Of a stretch of DNA of 64,000 nucleotides, positions 1 to 8,857 are shown piece after piece. The notes beneath the pieces were generated by a model. It saw nothing but the letters and a program-made list of their open reading frames with translations. It did no database searches and was not told the DNA's origin. This DNA comes from Spirochaetales bacterium (GTDB taxonomy: Bacteria; Spirochaetota; Spirochaetia; ARS1246), in contig NZCE01000012.1 in assembly GCA_002688185.1 (NCBI GenBank), positions 1 through 64,000 of the forward strand, written 5' to 3'. The translations under genes and the position numbers were made by a program. Positions within the stretch are counted from its first letter, which is position 1, and every line of letters starts with the position of its first letter.

Positions 1-213
1 CCCAGAAGTAAAAAGAAAATTAATATTGCTCTATTACATAGTCAGTAATTTGCTCTGATATGGCCCATTTCCGTCAAAATGAGAACTGCTGTCAATTGTT
101 GAGATAGGCTTTGGGCAGATCGTATGTCGCGTCGTGCAGCCTGTTGGGAATTGCCCGGAGCGCAGAGTTGAGGAATCCGGGCTGATTTCCGATATTGTAT
201 ATGAGGGGGCTTA
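1..213. other. Upstream non-coding segment at the window edge
   Basis: I see no convincing gene here. The last 13 bases before the first gene carry a GAGGGGG ribosome binding site. A minus-strand open frame over 42-446 runs antisense to the first gene and has no family resemblance. The end of a gene left of the window cannot be judged from this little sequence. Confidence 0.5.
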
Positions 214-768
214 ATGAGAACGCGTCCGCTATTCGGTATTACGGTGACCGTATTTCTCCTCACTCTAATGAGAATATCTGCATTTGGGCAGGAGACGTCG
301 ACGGCCACAAATCCGGAAGGATTTTCTACCATTATTATTGGGATGTCGTTGGACGAGGCGAAGCAGGCCTTGAAAACCAGCCCGCTTTTCAAATACCGAG
401 GCGATCCCGATGTGAGCTTGCTACCGCGGCCAAATGAAGTACTCATAGAGACCGAGGGATTTACCTATATTGATCGGGCGTACTTCCAGTTTTACGACGG
501 TGGACTTTATACCATTATTCTGTTGCTAAATAGGGAAGAACTTGATCATTTTACGCTATATACCACACTTGTTGATAAGTACGGTGAGCCGAGCTATCTT
601 GATCCGTCAGAGGTTGTCTGGGAGTTTGAAAGGTTGCGCCTTGCGATTGAGCGCCCCCTAACGGTTAAATATGTTGATACCGTTGCTTTTGATGAGATAT
701 TGCGAGAAAATGCCAAAGCTGAATCACTCAACCGGTTGAATCGGGAGAATTTCCTCGGTGAGTTTTAG
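214..768 (+). CDS. Small secreted protein of unknown function
   Basis: The 184-residue product starts with a signal peptide (positive MRTRPLF, hydrophobic core to about residue 24, likely cleavage after AFGQ), so it is probably periplasmic or outer-membrane associated. The mature part has the pattern GMSLDEAKQALKTSPLFKYRG followed by an alternating strand region with a KYGEPS segment. This recalls small spirochaetal and Gram-negative periplasmic domains in which a conserved G-x-S-xx-EV/EA helix precedes a beta sheet, but I cannot name the family. The ATG is chosen because GAGGGGG lies 6 bases upstream. The next gene begins inside its 3' end, so the two are probably co-transcribed. Confidence 0.7.
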   Translation: MRTRPLFGITVTVFLLTLMRISAFGQETSTATNPEGFSTIIIGMSLDEAKQALKTSPLFKYRGDPDVSLLPRPNEVLIETEGFTYIDRAYFQFYDGGLYTIILLLNREELDHFTLYTTLVDKYGEPSYLDPSEVVWEFERLRLAIERPLTVKYVDTVAFDEILRENAKAESLNRLNRENFLGEF

Positions 769-1240
769 AAAAGATATGTTTTTACTGCGATTTTTGGCTC
801 GTCACTCGTTTCATTTTGGCGCCCTGTTTTTTACCTTCTCAGTTGTTCTTCCTGCTCTGGGATGTTCAGAGAGTCTTGAAACAATACCGCTGACTATCAA
901 GGGCGTGACCTTTACCGTCGAGGTCGCCCGTACTCCTGCCGAACAGCAACGCGGTCTTATGTTTCGAAAGAAAATGGCTGAAACCCACGGCATGATATTT
1001 CCATACGGGAGTGACAGGCGGCTGAGTTTCTGGATGAAGGACACCCAAATACCCCTCTCAATCGCATTTATTTCCTCAGATGGGGTTATCAAAGAAATAT
1101 ACGATATGGAGCCCCTCTCTCTCAGAGAGATTGCCTCAAGTCAATCTGTGCGTTTTGCTTTGGAAGTAAACAAAGGGGTTTTTGAGAAATACAACATAAC
1201 ACCCGGGGACGGAGTGCAATTTCCCCCCGATTTCAAGTAA
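758..1240 (+). CDS. DUF192 family lipoprotein
   Basis: The product has an N-terminal hydrophobic segment ending in the lipobox-like LPALGC (Cys about residue 36), so it is probably a lipid-anchored envelope protein. The remainder is a typical DUF192 domain: TIKGVTFTVEVARTPAEQQRGLMFR, then MIFPY, FWMKDTQIPLSIAFI and a C-terminal ALEVNKG with a final GD-x-V-x-F turn. The domain is compact and widespread, with no proven biochemical role. The GTG at 758 is preferred because GGGAGA lies about 9 bases upstream; an in-frame ATG at 776 is possible but has no ribosome site. The GTG overlaps the previous gene by 11 bases, indicating translational coupling. The gene converges on xseB with an 8-base gap. 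Confidence 0.85.
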   Translation: MSFRKDMFLLRFLARHSFHFGALFFTFSVVLPALGCSESLETIPLTIKGVTFTVEVARTPAEQQRGLMFRKKMAETHGMIFPYGSDRRLSFWMKDTQIPLSIAFISSDGVIKEIYDMEPLSLREIASSQSVRFALEVNKGVFEKYNITPGDGVQFPPDFK

Positions 1241-1248
1241 ACGGCGAC

Positions 1249-1491
1249 TTATTCATCTTTATCTGACAGTTCCGGAAACAACTCCAGATTGGGATTCTCC
1301 TTTTCATTTTCCGGCTCATTTACAAGGATTTCAATTTTTCGCTCGACTTTTGCCAGCTCTTTCTCAAGACCCTTTGCGAGCACGATCCCTTCCTCAAAGA
1401 GGGCGACAGCTTCCTCGAGGGGAATGTTTCCTTCATTTATCTTTTCGTTGAGCTCCTCGAGCCGTTGCAGTCGGTCTTCAAATTTCTTCAT
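1249..1491 (-). CDS. xseB: Exodeoxyribonuclease VII small subunit
   Basis: The 80-residue product has the standard XseB architecture: a short helical hairpin with the family pattern FEDRLQRLEELNEKINEGN, then IPLEEAVALFEEGI, followed by a charged coiled-coil and an acidic tail. XseB assembles with XseA into exonuclease VII, which degrades single-stranded DNA to short oligonucleotides in repair. Its ATG overlaps the xseA stop codon (ATGA), so the subunits are translationally coupled. The C-terminal acidic extension (NLELFPELSDKDE) is slightly longer than usual. Confidence 0.93.
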   Translation of the reverse strand: MKKFEDRLQRLEELNEKINEGNIPLEEAVALFEEGIVLAKGLEKELAKVERKIEILVNEPENEKENPNLELFPELSDKDE

Positions 1492-2693
1492 CGCGAAACC
1501 TCCGTTACTGTGGCTCCCAACCCGCCGTGAGCAACTTTTATGCTGATCGACTGTCCCTTATGCGCATCCCCTGCGTCTTTTATAACTTTTTGGTCGGTCG
1601 AGTCGGTGACGATGGCGTAGCCCTTGTTGAGGATCTCCATGGGAGAGCTTGATTGAATACTATTCATGAGCAATTCGAGTCTGTGTCCCTCAGAGGTTAC
1701 ACGTTGCTGCATGCCTCGGATCATCATCTCTTTGGTGTCGTCGAGCCGGAGCAGGCTCGGTTGGATGAGCATCCGAAAGTTCCTTTCCATTGACGACGGA
1801 GCGAACTGTCCAAGCAGTAGCCGAATGCGCTCGGTGCGCTGCTCTATCATGGAAATCAGACGGCCGGCAATTCCAACTACCCGCTGCACCAACTCAACCC
1901 GGTTAGCACTGACAATTTCAGCGGCGGCTGATGGCGTCGGCGCGCGTACGTCCGCGGCCAGATCCGAAAGTGCAACATCGATCTCATGGCCCACGGCAGA
2001 TATGATAGGAATCTGCGAGTCGGCCACCGCCCTGACGACCACTTCCTCTGAAAAAGGAAGCAGATCCTCAAGAGAACCCCCGCCGCGGCCGATGATGATT
2101 ACTTCGCCAAGGGCGTGTCTGTTTGCCAGCGCAATCTGATTTGCTATGATTGCTGCCGATTCCTCACCCTGCACCGGTGCCGGAAGAATCACGATATCGA
2201 TTCCCGCGTTCCTGCGTCGAGTCACCCGCAGAATATCGCGTATTGCCGCGCCGGTTGGCGATGTTACCACCGCTACCCGCGCCGGAAACAGCGGCAACGG
2301 TTTTTTCCTTTTCTCATCAAAGAGACCCTCCGCCGCGAGCAGCGCCTTGCGCTTTTCCAATAGCACGAGAATATCACCCACTCCGGCCTTTTTTAGCGTA
2401 TCGCAGATGATCTGATAGGTGCCTCGTTTTGCGTAGACAGATACGTTCCCCGACGCCACAACCAACTGCCCGTCCTCAGGACTAAATCTGAGACTGGAGG
2501 CCCTACCGCGAAACATCACCGCAGAGATTACTGCATTGTTATCTTTGAGGGTGAAGTACAGATGCCCTGTGCTTGAGGGCCTACAATTGGAAATCTCACC
2601 TTCGATCTGAACTTTCCCAAACTCGGCCTCCAGGCTGTTTTTAATAAGGGTGGTGATTTCGGACACGGAAAATGGTTTTGCGGTGTAGTTCAT
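1488..2693 (-). CDS. xseA: Exodeoxyribonuclease VII large subunit
   Basis: At 401 residues this is a normal-length XseA. The N-terminal OB fold (about 1-100) has SVSEITTLIKNSLE, VQIEGEISNCRPSSTGHLYFTLKD and SAVMFRG. The catalytic domain follows with VAVVTSPTGAAIRDIL, the GRGGGSLEDLLPF loop and SAVGHEIDVALSDLAADVRAPTPSAAAE, all signature segments. The C terminus is helical and ends in GYAIV, the usual closing motif. It overlaps the upstream acetyltransferase gene by four bases (ATGA) and xseB by four bases, forming a three-gene operon. Confidence 0.96.
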   Translation of the reverse strand: MNYTAKPFSVSEITTLIKNSLEAEFGKVQIEGEISNCRPSSTGHLYFTLKDNNAVISAVMFRGRASSLRFSPEDGQLVVASGNVSVYAKRGTYQIICDTLKKAGVGDILVLLEKRKALLAAEGLFDEKRKKPLPLFPARVAVVTSPTGAAIRDILRVTRRRNAGIDIVILPAPVQGEESAAIIANQIALANRHALGEVIIIGRGGGSLEDLLPFSEEVVVRAVADSQIPIISAVGHEIDVALSDLAADVRAPTPSAAAEIVSANRVELVQRVVGIAGRLISMIEQRTERIRLLLGQFAPSSMERNFRMLIQPSLLRLDDTKEMMIRGMQQRVTSEGHRLELLMNSIQSSSPMEILNKGYAIVTDSTDQKVIKDAGDAHKGQSISIKVAHGGLGATVTEVSR

Positions 2694-3805
2694 TGCAAGT
2701 TCCTCTCTAGGATGCGGTATGAGCGGATACGATTCATCCCGAGCTTCTCCAAAGCGTTCCGTATGTTGAAGTTGTCCTCCAAAATATAGTTTGCCTCGAG
2801 GCGAATGGATTTGGGCTTGAGGGAACGATAGAGGCTGGCATAGAGTAGCACATCTAAACCCATGCCTTGATAATCCGGATGTATTGCTAATCCGAATAGC
2901 CTATAATGCTTTATGTGCTTTAGTAATGTCAAAAATTTCAAGAAACCAAATGGGAAAAAACGGCCCCCTATTTCACGAATGATGCGATTTATATCAGGGA
3001 AGCCAAGACAGTAACCTACCGGTGTTCCCCCGTCTTCAACGAACCAAATTGCGTCAGGATCCATAATTCTCCGTAGCCTACGAACGAGATCCAGCATCAC
3101 GTCTCTGCTGACAGGTACGTAACCCCAGTTTCCCGCATAAGCGCAGTTGCTGAGTTTCCAGATGATCTCAGCGTCATCGATTATGTGACGCCGATCTATC
3201 CGCCGCACCGAGAGGGAAGGTTTTCGTTTCTTCAGGATGTCCAAGAAACGGTCGATTCGCCCCGGGATCTCGTATTCTTGATTTCGATTCACATCATAGG
3301 CCAACAAATCTTTTGATTTTATATATCCACGCGTGGCAAATAAATCCAAGTAATATGTAGGATTGTGCGGCGAAAGAAAAATCGGCGGATCACCATTGCT
3401 CTCAAAAAGAAATCCCCAGTGCTCGGCCACAGGATTTATGGGCCCTCGCACAAGGTCGATTTTTCTATTTCGTAACCATGATTCGGAGTGATTAATGAGT
3501 GTTTCAAATGCCATCGCATTATTGATACATTCAAAAGATCCAAAAAAACCTGTGTTGGAAGCATTATATGCATTAAAGGCATTGTCGACGTATGTAAGAT
3601 TTCGTCCCACGCATAAATCTCCGTCCATCGCAATGGTTAATACAAAGTCTGAATTACTCAGAATCGGATTCCCTTTTTTGCTGTACGCGCCGGATTCCTC
3701 ACGCCAAATAGGGGGGATCCAAAGAGGATCGTGAGCGTAAAGCCCCCCGGGAAATCTAATGAACCTGCGCAGATCGCGCTGTGTTGTAACTTCCCGGATT
3801 TCCAT
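2690..3805 (-). CDS. GNAT-like N-acetyltransferase
   Basis: The 371-residue protein belongs to the two-lobed GNAT-like group often annotated simply as N-acetyltransferase. The N-terminal segment (EVTTQRDLRRFIRFPGGLY, DPLWIPP) is characteristic of that group. The C-terminal lobe carries AIHPDYQGMGLDVLLY, an acyl-CoA-binding pyrophosphate-loop-like segment, and ends with LEKLGMNRIRSYRILER. The substrate is unknown. It leads the xseA-xseB operon with an ATGA junction. No Shine-Dalgarno sequence precedes the ATG; instead a promoter-like pair ends 8 bases before it (see the entry at 3814-3842), so it may be translated from a leaderless message. Confidence 0.75.
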   Translation of the reverse strand: MEIREVTTQRDLRRFIRFPGGLYAHDPLWIPPIWREESGAYSKKGNPILSNSDFVLTIAMDGDLCVGRNLTYVDNAFNAYNASNTGFFGSFECINNAMAFETLINHSESWLRNRKIDLVRGPINPVAEHWGFLFESNGDPPIFLSPHNPTYYLDLFATRGYIKSKDLLAYDVNRNQEYEIPGRIDRFLDILKKRKPSLSVRRIDRRHIIDDAEIIWKLSNCAYAGNWGYVPVSRDVMLDLVRRLRRIMDPDAIWFVEDGGTPVGYCLGFPDINRIIREIGGRFFPFGFLKFLTLLKHIKHYRLFGLAIHPDYQGMGLDVLLYASLYRSLKPKSIRLEANYILEDNFNIRNALEKLGMNRIRSYRILERNLQ

Positions 3806-3813
3806 CGGTACAG

Positions 3814-3842
3814 ATTTTGCAGGATATAGGGGTGTCCGTCAA
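3814..3842 (-). promoter_or_regulatory. Putative leaderless promoter of the GNAT-xseA-xseB operon
   Basis: Reading the minus strand, TTGACG (3842-3837) is followed by a 17-base spacer and CAAAAT (3819-3814). The ATG of the acetyltransferase begins 8 bases further on, about where transcription would start. The -10 is imperfect (4 of 6). An alternative -10 (TATATC) lies within the spacer. Seen in sequence; function inferred. Confidence 0.45.
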
Positions 3843-3951
3843 CTCAAGCGGAATTATGGGCTTAGGACGAAATCGCCTTTCGTCGATAATATGAAAAGCG
3901 ACAACCATAGTCTCTTAAGAGCAAAAAGCTTGAAGGTGTAGTTAGAACCAG

Positions 3952-5448
3952 ATGAAAAATGTTGCCGTCATCAACGCGATAGAGATATGCGGCTATGCGC
4001 ACAGACCAATAATCAATGGCGAATCTTCCCTCGAACGAGCGATAAATTTTGCTCGGTCGCTGCCGGACGTTGATTCGGTCCAAATCCTCTGCAAAAAGAC
4101 CGATGTGATTCAGTCATGCGATAGCACTCATGTCGTTGCTGAAGGAAATTGGTCCATTAAAAGCATGCTGAGTCGGATTACGCACATATCCCGGGGCTTT
4201 GATAATGTATTCTATCTTTTTGGTGACACACCGTTTCTCGACATCCGAATGGCGACGAGCATGTATGAGAAACACCGAAAATATTACGCTCAATATTCAT
4301 TTGCGGACGGATACCCCATCGGCGTGAGTATAGAAATTCTCAAAAGCGACATTCTCCCGATTCTCGTTCAGCTGGCTGATGAGGAGGACGCACAACCAGC
4401 GCGCGATTCGCTTTTCACCGTCATACAGAAGGATATCAACGCCTTTGATATAGAGACTGACATCGCGTCGCGGGATCAGAGGCTACTCCGCGTTACCCTT
4501 GCCGCGGATTCGCGGAGAAACTTTGCCATTCTCAAGCGGTTGATCGACTCAGGAGGGAAAGATGCGCCTTCGGTAATAAGGATACTTGACGACCAGCCGT
4601 TTCTCCTCCGATCCATACCTGCGTATTTCTATATTCAGATCGTGGACGGTTGCCCTCAGGCCTGCAGCTACTGCCCGTGGGCCATTGTCGGCGGCGATAT
4701 ACTAAATCAGAGAAATGAAATGCCGGTGGAAGCATTTGAGAAACTTCTGGAAAAAGTGTCCGATTATGCTGAAGACGCCACAATCGGTGTGTCTCTTTGG
4801 GGCGAACCGTCACTCCACTCCGCTGCTGCCCGGATAATTCAATCAGTCGCCGAATTTCCAAGCCTTTCGCTGGTCGTAGAAACCTCGGGCATCGGTTGGC
4901 AGGAAGGAGTGTTGGATCAGATATCCCAGGGCCCATTGGGTCCGGTACAATGGATCGTTTCAATCGATGCCCTCGATCAGGGGCTCTACAAGGCGTATCG
5001 GGGAAACGGATACGCAGAAGCCTGCGATACAGCCCTTAAACTACTTGACCGCTTCCCTCTGGATACCCATATTCAGGCAGTGCGAATGGTCCAAGGAGAG
5101 CCAAAACTCGAGGCATTTTATAGACATTGGAAAGAAAAGACGGAGAATATCATCATCCAAAAGTATAATCATTTCTGCAAATTTCTTCCCGAGCGAAAGG
5201 TCACCGATCTCTCTCCCCTTAGCCGTTTTCCCTGTTGGCATCTAAAGCGTGATTTTCACATCTTGCTTGACGGGACGGTACCCGCGTGCAGGGAGGATCT
5301 CAAAAAACAGCATATATGGGGCAACGCATTTGCGGAGCCACTTGATGAAATATGGGACCGTGGCCGGGACTGGTACCGGCAGCATATAGCAAAAGACTTT
5401 CCAGAGATTTGTCGAGAGTGTGATGAATACTATACCTACAACTTCTAA
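3952..5448 (+). CDS. Spiro-SPASM radical SAM protein with N-terminal nucleotidyltransferase-like domain
   Basis: The N-terminal 200 residues resemble a GT-A nucleotidyltransferase (SLERAINFARSLPDVDSVQIL; VFYLFGDTPFLD), though the usual nucleotide-binding loop is not obvious. The middle is a radical SAM domain whose 4Fe-4S ligands form CPQACSYC (Cys234, 238, 241), followed by SLWGEPSLH. The C terminus is a SPASM-type region with cysteines in FPCWH, VPACRED and ICRECDEYY that would bind a second cluster. This architecture matches the protein family named spiro-SPASM, known from spirochaetes and without an assigned reaction. It heads a run of overlapping genes for sugar-nucleotide and glycan chemistry; the next ORF starts inside its 3' end. 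The target is unknown; a flagellar or envelope glycan is plausible because flaA lies downstream. Confidence 0.85.
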   Translation: MKNVAVINAIEICGYAHRPIINGESSLERAINFARSLPDVDSVQILCKKTDVIQSCDSTHVVAEGNWSIKSMLSRITHISRGFDNVFYLFGDTPFLDIRMATSMYEKHRKYYAQYSFADGYPIGVSIEILKSDILPILVQLADEEDAQPARDSLFTVIQKDINAFDIETDIASRDQRLLRVTLAADSRRNFAILKRLIDSGGKDAPSVIRILDDQPFLLRSIPAYFYIQIVDGCPQACSYCPWAIVGGDILNQRNEMPVEAFEKLLEKVSDYAEDATIGVSLWGEPSLHSAAARIIQSVAEFPSLSLVVETSGIGWQEGVLDQISQGPLGPVQWIVSIDALDQGLYKAYRGNGYAEACDTALKLLDRFPLDTHIQAVRMVQGEPKLEAFYRHWKEKTENIIIQKYNHFCKFLPERKVTDLSPLSRFPCWHLKRDFHILLDGTVPACREDLKKQHIWGNAFAEPLDEIWDRGRDWYRQHIAKDFPEICRECDEYYTYNF

Positions 5449-6388
5449 ACGAATGCGCGTACCCTATACTGTGGTGGGTGGCAAACGTGCCGGGGTCGCT
5501 CCTCGATTGCCGGCTTCCCTGTCCCTCGTGCTGCTCAACCGTGGCGGCAGGCCGTTTAAGAGCTCTACCATCTCGGACATCGACGCCCTTGGAATACGCG
5601 AGGTGCTTTCCGTCGAGGGTCCCGCCGCATCGTACGATATAGAGGCGCTATCCGCCAAATATCCTTTTATAAAGTTTTTGATCCTTCACCAAGAGGTAAC
5701 TTTGGGCGAGAAGATCAATATGGCCATTGCGGAGTCCAACGGCAGGTTCAACCTTGTCCTCTGGAATGACACCCGATCTCAGCCGGGCGTAATCACGGAG
5801 CGTTTTTTGGATCGCATTATCAAAAAGGATCTCCTGTGCGTTGTGCCGGTTTTGCAGAACCAAAAAATGGAAACTCTACCGTCAATCCGATCCCCGGCTT
5901 TTTACCGCAAACAACTCAGGGTACTGCCGTCTCAGCCCAGCACCGACGGAGTGCCCAGCATTTATCCCTATGATTTCTGCGGTATTTATCAGAAGGAGAG
6001 ATTTACTCTCCTCGGTGGTTTCGATTATCTCCTTGATAATCCATATTGGCAGAAACTTGATTTTGGCTTTAGGAGTTTTATGTGGGGTGAACGAATTGCC
6101 TGCGATACTACGTTCAGATTAAGCTATCTAGCTGACGCACCTTCGGAAGACGCAACTCGGGATCTGAGCTATAAGTTGTTCTTTCTTAAAAATTTGGCCA
6201 TTCGATACGGCGGAGACAGTGGACACATTCCACGCAGTCGTTTTCTCCCCTATTTGCTGAGCTCCGGCGCCGATGTTATATCCGCCATTAGGGAGTTCAG
6301 AAATGTCGGTAAATGGGTGGGCATAAACCGCTATCGGTTTCAATATGACGCTCGTAGTATTACCGAGCTTTGGGAATCGCCCGAATGA
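5423..6388 (+). CDS. Glycosyltransferase-like protein (GT-A fold, divergent)
   Basis: The product resembles a family-2 glycosyltransferase: it opens with LSLVLLNRGGRPFKSSTISDI, has a middle segment NMAIAESNGRFNLVLWNDTR where a GT-A enzyme carries its nucleotide-sugar-binding acidic motif, and continues with DFCGIYQKERFTLLGGFDY, which looks like the acceptor-side G-G-F-D region. A clean DXD is not obvious (WNDTR is the nearest), so activity is uncertain. The start at 5423 (preceded by GTG at 5420) follows GAGAG and overlaps the spiro-SPASM gene by 26 bases. The stop codon overlaps the next gene (ATGA), so it is part of the same operon. Confidence 0.65.
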   Translation: MNTIPTTSKRMRVPYTVVGGKRAGVAPRLPASLSLVLLNRGGRPFKSSTISDIDALGIREVLSVEGPAASYDIEALSAKYPFIKFLILHQEVTLGEKINMAIAESNGRFNLVLWNDTRSQPGVITERFLDRIIKKDLLCVVPVLQNQKMETLPSIRSPAFYRKQLRVLPSQPSTDGVPSIYPYDFCGIYQKERFTLLGGFDYLLDNPYWQKLDFGFRSFMWGERIACDTTFRLSYLADAPSEDATRDLSYKLFFLKNLAIRYGGDSGHIPRSRFLPYLLSSGADVISAIREFRNVGKWVGINRYRFQYDARSITELWESPE

Positions 6389-7101
6389 AAACCGCCGTAT
6401 TCCTCCAAGTTAGGCTGAAAAGTAGCCGGCTCCCGGGTAAGGCCCTGCTCAGATTAAACGGCAAAACGGCCATTGAGCACGCCATGGAAGCCCTTTCATT
6501 TGTCCCTGCGGATGTTTTTGCCCTTCTGACGGATGAAGAGAGCAGATCGGTCCTCGAACCGCTGGCAAAACCCCACGGATTTTCCGTATTCGAGGGCCCT
6601 CGTGACGACGTGTTGCTCCGGTTCGCCGAGGCATCGAGATATTTTGGCGCGACCCGGTATATTCGGGCCACGGGAGATAATCCACTGGTTTCTTGGGAAC
6701 TCACCAGAGATCTAATCGCGCTCCACGAGGAGAAATTCGCGGATTTTAGTGGATTCCTCGGACCGCCCCTTGGCACGGGAGTCGAGCTTACCGAAACGCG
6801 GGCTATTTATATTGCCGAGGATGAGGCCCAAGACCCGTACGAGCGGGAACACGTAAGTCCTTTTATCTACAGGCGTCCTGGGCGATTCCGGGTTTTTAGG
6901 CCTTGGGCAGCTGAAGAGGCGAATTTGCCAAAAGCGTGCGTGACTCTCGACACCGCAGAAGACTATGCATTTATTACCAACATATACCGAGCCCTTTATC
7001 GAGACAAACCGATACCCATTCGCGACCTGGTTGCGTGGTTAAAACTGCATGAATCAGAACACTCGGAACATAGTATTTTTACCGTCGGTAAAACCGGATA
7101 A
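6385..7101 (+). CDS. SpsF-like cytidylyltransferase family protein
   Basis: The protein has the nucleotide-binding signature of the CMP-sugar synthetase superfamily, FLQVRLKSSRLPGKAL at the very N terminus, followed by EGPRDDVLLRFAEA and YIRATGDNPLVS, as in SpsF/CMP-KDO-synthetase relatives. It most likely activates an acidic sugar as its CMP derivative. The ATG at 6385 is chosen over a TTG at 6370 because it forms ATGA with the preceding stop and gives the expected N terminus. The next gene starts 53 bases before its stop. Its pairing with a PseG-like gene mirrors nonulosonic-acid pathways, although no PseB/C/H/I homologue is visible in the window. Confidence 0.85.
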   Translation: MKTAVFLQVRLKSSRLPGKALLRLNGKTAIEHAMEALSFVPADVFALLTDEESRSVLEPLAKPHGFSVFEGPRDDVLLRFAEASRYFGATRYIRATGDNPLVSWELTRDLIALHEEKFADFSGFLGPPLGTGVELTETRAIYIAEDEAQDPYEREHVSPFIYRRPGRFRVFRPWAAEEANLPKACVTLDTAEDYAFITNIYRALYRDKPIPIRDLVAWLKLHESEHSEHSIFTVGKTG

Positions 7102-8857
7102 CGGCACCGGCCATTTGCGGCGTTGTCTGGAGATTTGCGATACCTTAAATGAGATCGCATGGACATTGGGGAAAAATATCCGCGCTTCAGTATTAATTAA
7201 TCAAATTGGAGATCGCCTGAGAGCGTTGGACAAGATTGTCGATCTCTACAGGCGAGTTCCCGTCGTGGAAGATATGGAAAGTACCCAGTGGGACACGATA
7301 ATAGTCGACCAGCGGCGTTCGGATAATGAGCTGGTTATGGATCTGCAAAAGCGATGTGTGCTAATTGGTTTAGATGAAACCGGCGAGCTTCGGGATACTT
7401 GTGATTATCTCATAGATACGCAGCTTTCCGGACCGTCACTGTCGGAACCGAATGAATCTGTCCTGGCGTTTCGTGGGCCAAAACAGCGCAGAAAAACCGC
7501 CCCTGATACAATTAAAAAAATTCTTATTACCTTTGGCGGTGAGGATCCTGCAGGGCTGACACCCCGTACTTGCCGAACCATTGCGGCCAAATGTCGGAGT
7601 ACTGGGGAATCTATCACGGCGGTGCGAGGACCGTCGGCTTGCCTCTGGAACTTGCCCGCCGGAGTGAAAATTATGTCGGCTCCGAGTCAGCTAAGAGAGT
7701 TGCTCCACCAGTACGATTTGATAATCACCTCATATGGCCTCACGGCTTATGAGGCGCTGGCGGCGAAAACAGCGGTAATACTCGTTAATCCCACTCGGTA
7801 TCATGAGAAGCTTGCGCGCAGCGCCGGTTTTGCGACCGCCAAGATCGGCACACTGGGCCGTTTTTTTGGGCCCGGCGCACCGCTACGCGTCCGGCAGTTG
7901 ATAAATCGGCTCGACTCAGTCCGCACGGAACTGGGTATTCCGGAGGAAGGTGCCGGTTTTGACGGATTGGCGAAGACTGCGGATATATTGTGCAATCTCG
8001 TGTCTAATGTTCCTACGAGATGTCCCGTTTGCCATTCGTCCAATGCAATCGCCATCGCACGTAATCCTGAAAAGAGCTTTTTCCGCTGCGGAGTTTGTCG
8101 GATGGTCTTTTTAAAGCACTTCCGGGAAGAGAAAAAAACCTACGGGCCGAGCTACTTTTTTGACGAGTACAAGCGTCAATACGGAAAAACGTATCTCGAT
8201 GATTTTGAGTCGATTCGCAAAATTTCGGGACCACGGCTCAATCGGATGCGGAAGTATTCGGGACCGTCCGCAAGCCTGCTTGACGTAGGGTGTGCTTACG
8301 GACCCTTCTTGGCTGAGGCGAGGGAACGCGGCTATCGGTGTTTTGGACTTGATTTGGCCCAGGGGGCGGTTGAATATGTGACAAGAGAGCTTCAGATTCA
8401 GGCCGTATGCCGTGACTTTCTCAATTTTGACCCAAAAAACGATTTGCATGAGGGTTCTTTTGATATCCTAACCATGTGGTACGTAATAGAACATTTTGAG
8501 AATATAGATGCAGCACTGCAAATGGCCGCAAAGATAATTACCGATGGGGGACTGCTTTGCCTTTCCACACCAAATATCAGGGGAATAAGCGGAATTGCGA
8601 ACCTGAAAGCCTTTTTAGAGAAAAGCCCGAACGACCATGCAACGGTGTGGTCGCCCCGCCTCGCAAAATCCGTTCTCAAGCGGTATGGGTTTTTAGTAAA
8701 AAGTGTTCGTGTTACCGGGCACCATCCCGAGCGATTTCCCGGCTTGCGCGGTCTCGCAGGCCGTATTCTAATGCCACTCCTGATGCCGCTTAGCAAAGTA
8801 TTTCGTCTTGGCGATACTTTTGAGGCATACGCCGTCAAAAAAGAGGACCTGGTATGA
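7049..8857 (+). CDS. Fusion: PseG-like sugar hydrolase/glycosyltransferase and class I methyltransferase
   Basis: Residues 1 to about 325 resemble PseG (UDP-sugar hydrolase of pseudaminic acid synthesis): the GTGHLRRCLEI loop holds the conserved His22, with TIIVDQR, a GGEDPAGLT glycine turn and SYGLTAYEALAAKTAVILV as in GT-B folds. Residues about 330-370 form a zinc-ribbon (RCPVCHSS, FRCGVCRMVF), followed by a class I SAM methyltransferase with LLDVGCAYGPFLAEARERG and MWYVIEHFEN. One polypeptide thus combines sugar processing with methylation. The start lies 53 bases inside the previous gene without a clear ribosome site; the stop overlaps the next gene by four bases (ATGA). Such zinc-ribbon methyltransferases often act on nucleotide sugars; the substrate is inferred only from context. 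Confidence 0.82.
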   Translation: MNQNTRNIVFLPSVKPDNGTGHLRRCLEICDTLNEIAWTLGKNIRASVLINQIGDRLRALDKIVDLYRRVPVVEDMESTQWDTIIVDQRRSDNELVMDLQKRCVLIGLDETGELRDTCDYLIDTQLSGPSLSEPNESVLAFRGPKQRRKTAPDTIKKILITFGGEDPAGLTPRTCRTIAAKCRSTGESITAVRGPSACLWNLPAGVKIMSAPSQLRELLHQYDLIITSYGLTAYEALAAKTAVILVNPTRYHEKLARSAGFATAKIGTLGRFFGPGAPLRVRQLINRLDSVRTELGIPEEGAGFDGLAKTADILCNLVSNVPTRCPVCHSSNAIAIARNPEKSFFRCGVCRMVFLKHFREEKKTYGPSYFFDEYKRQYGKTYLDDFESIRKISGPRLNRMRKYSGPSASLLDVGCAYGPFLAEARERGYRCFGLDLAQGAVEYVTRELQIQAVCRDFLNFDPKNDLHEGSFDILTMWYVIEHFENIDAALQMAAKIITDGGLLCLSTPNIRGISGIANLKAFLEKSPNDHATVWSPRLAKSVLKRYGFLVKSVRVTGHHPERFPGLRGLAGRILMPLLMPLSKVFRLGDTFEAYAVKKEDLV

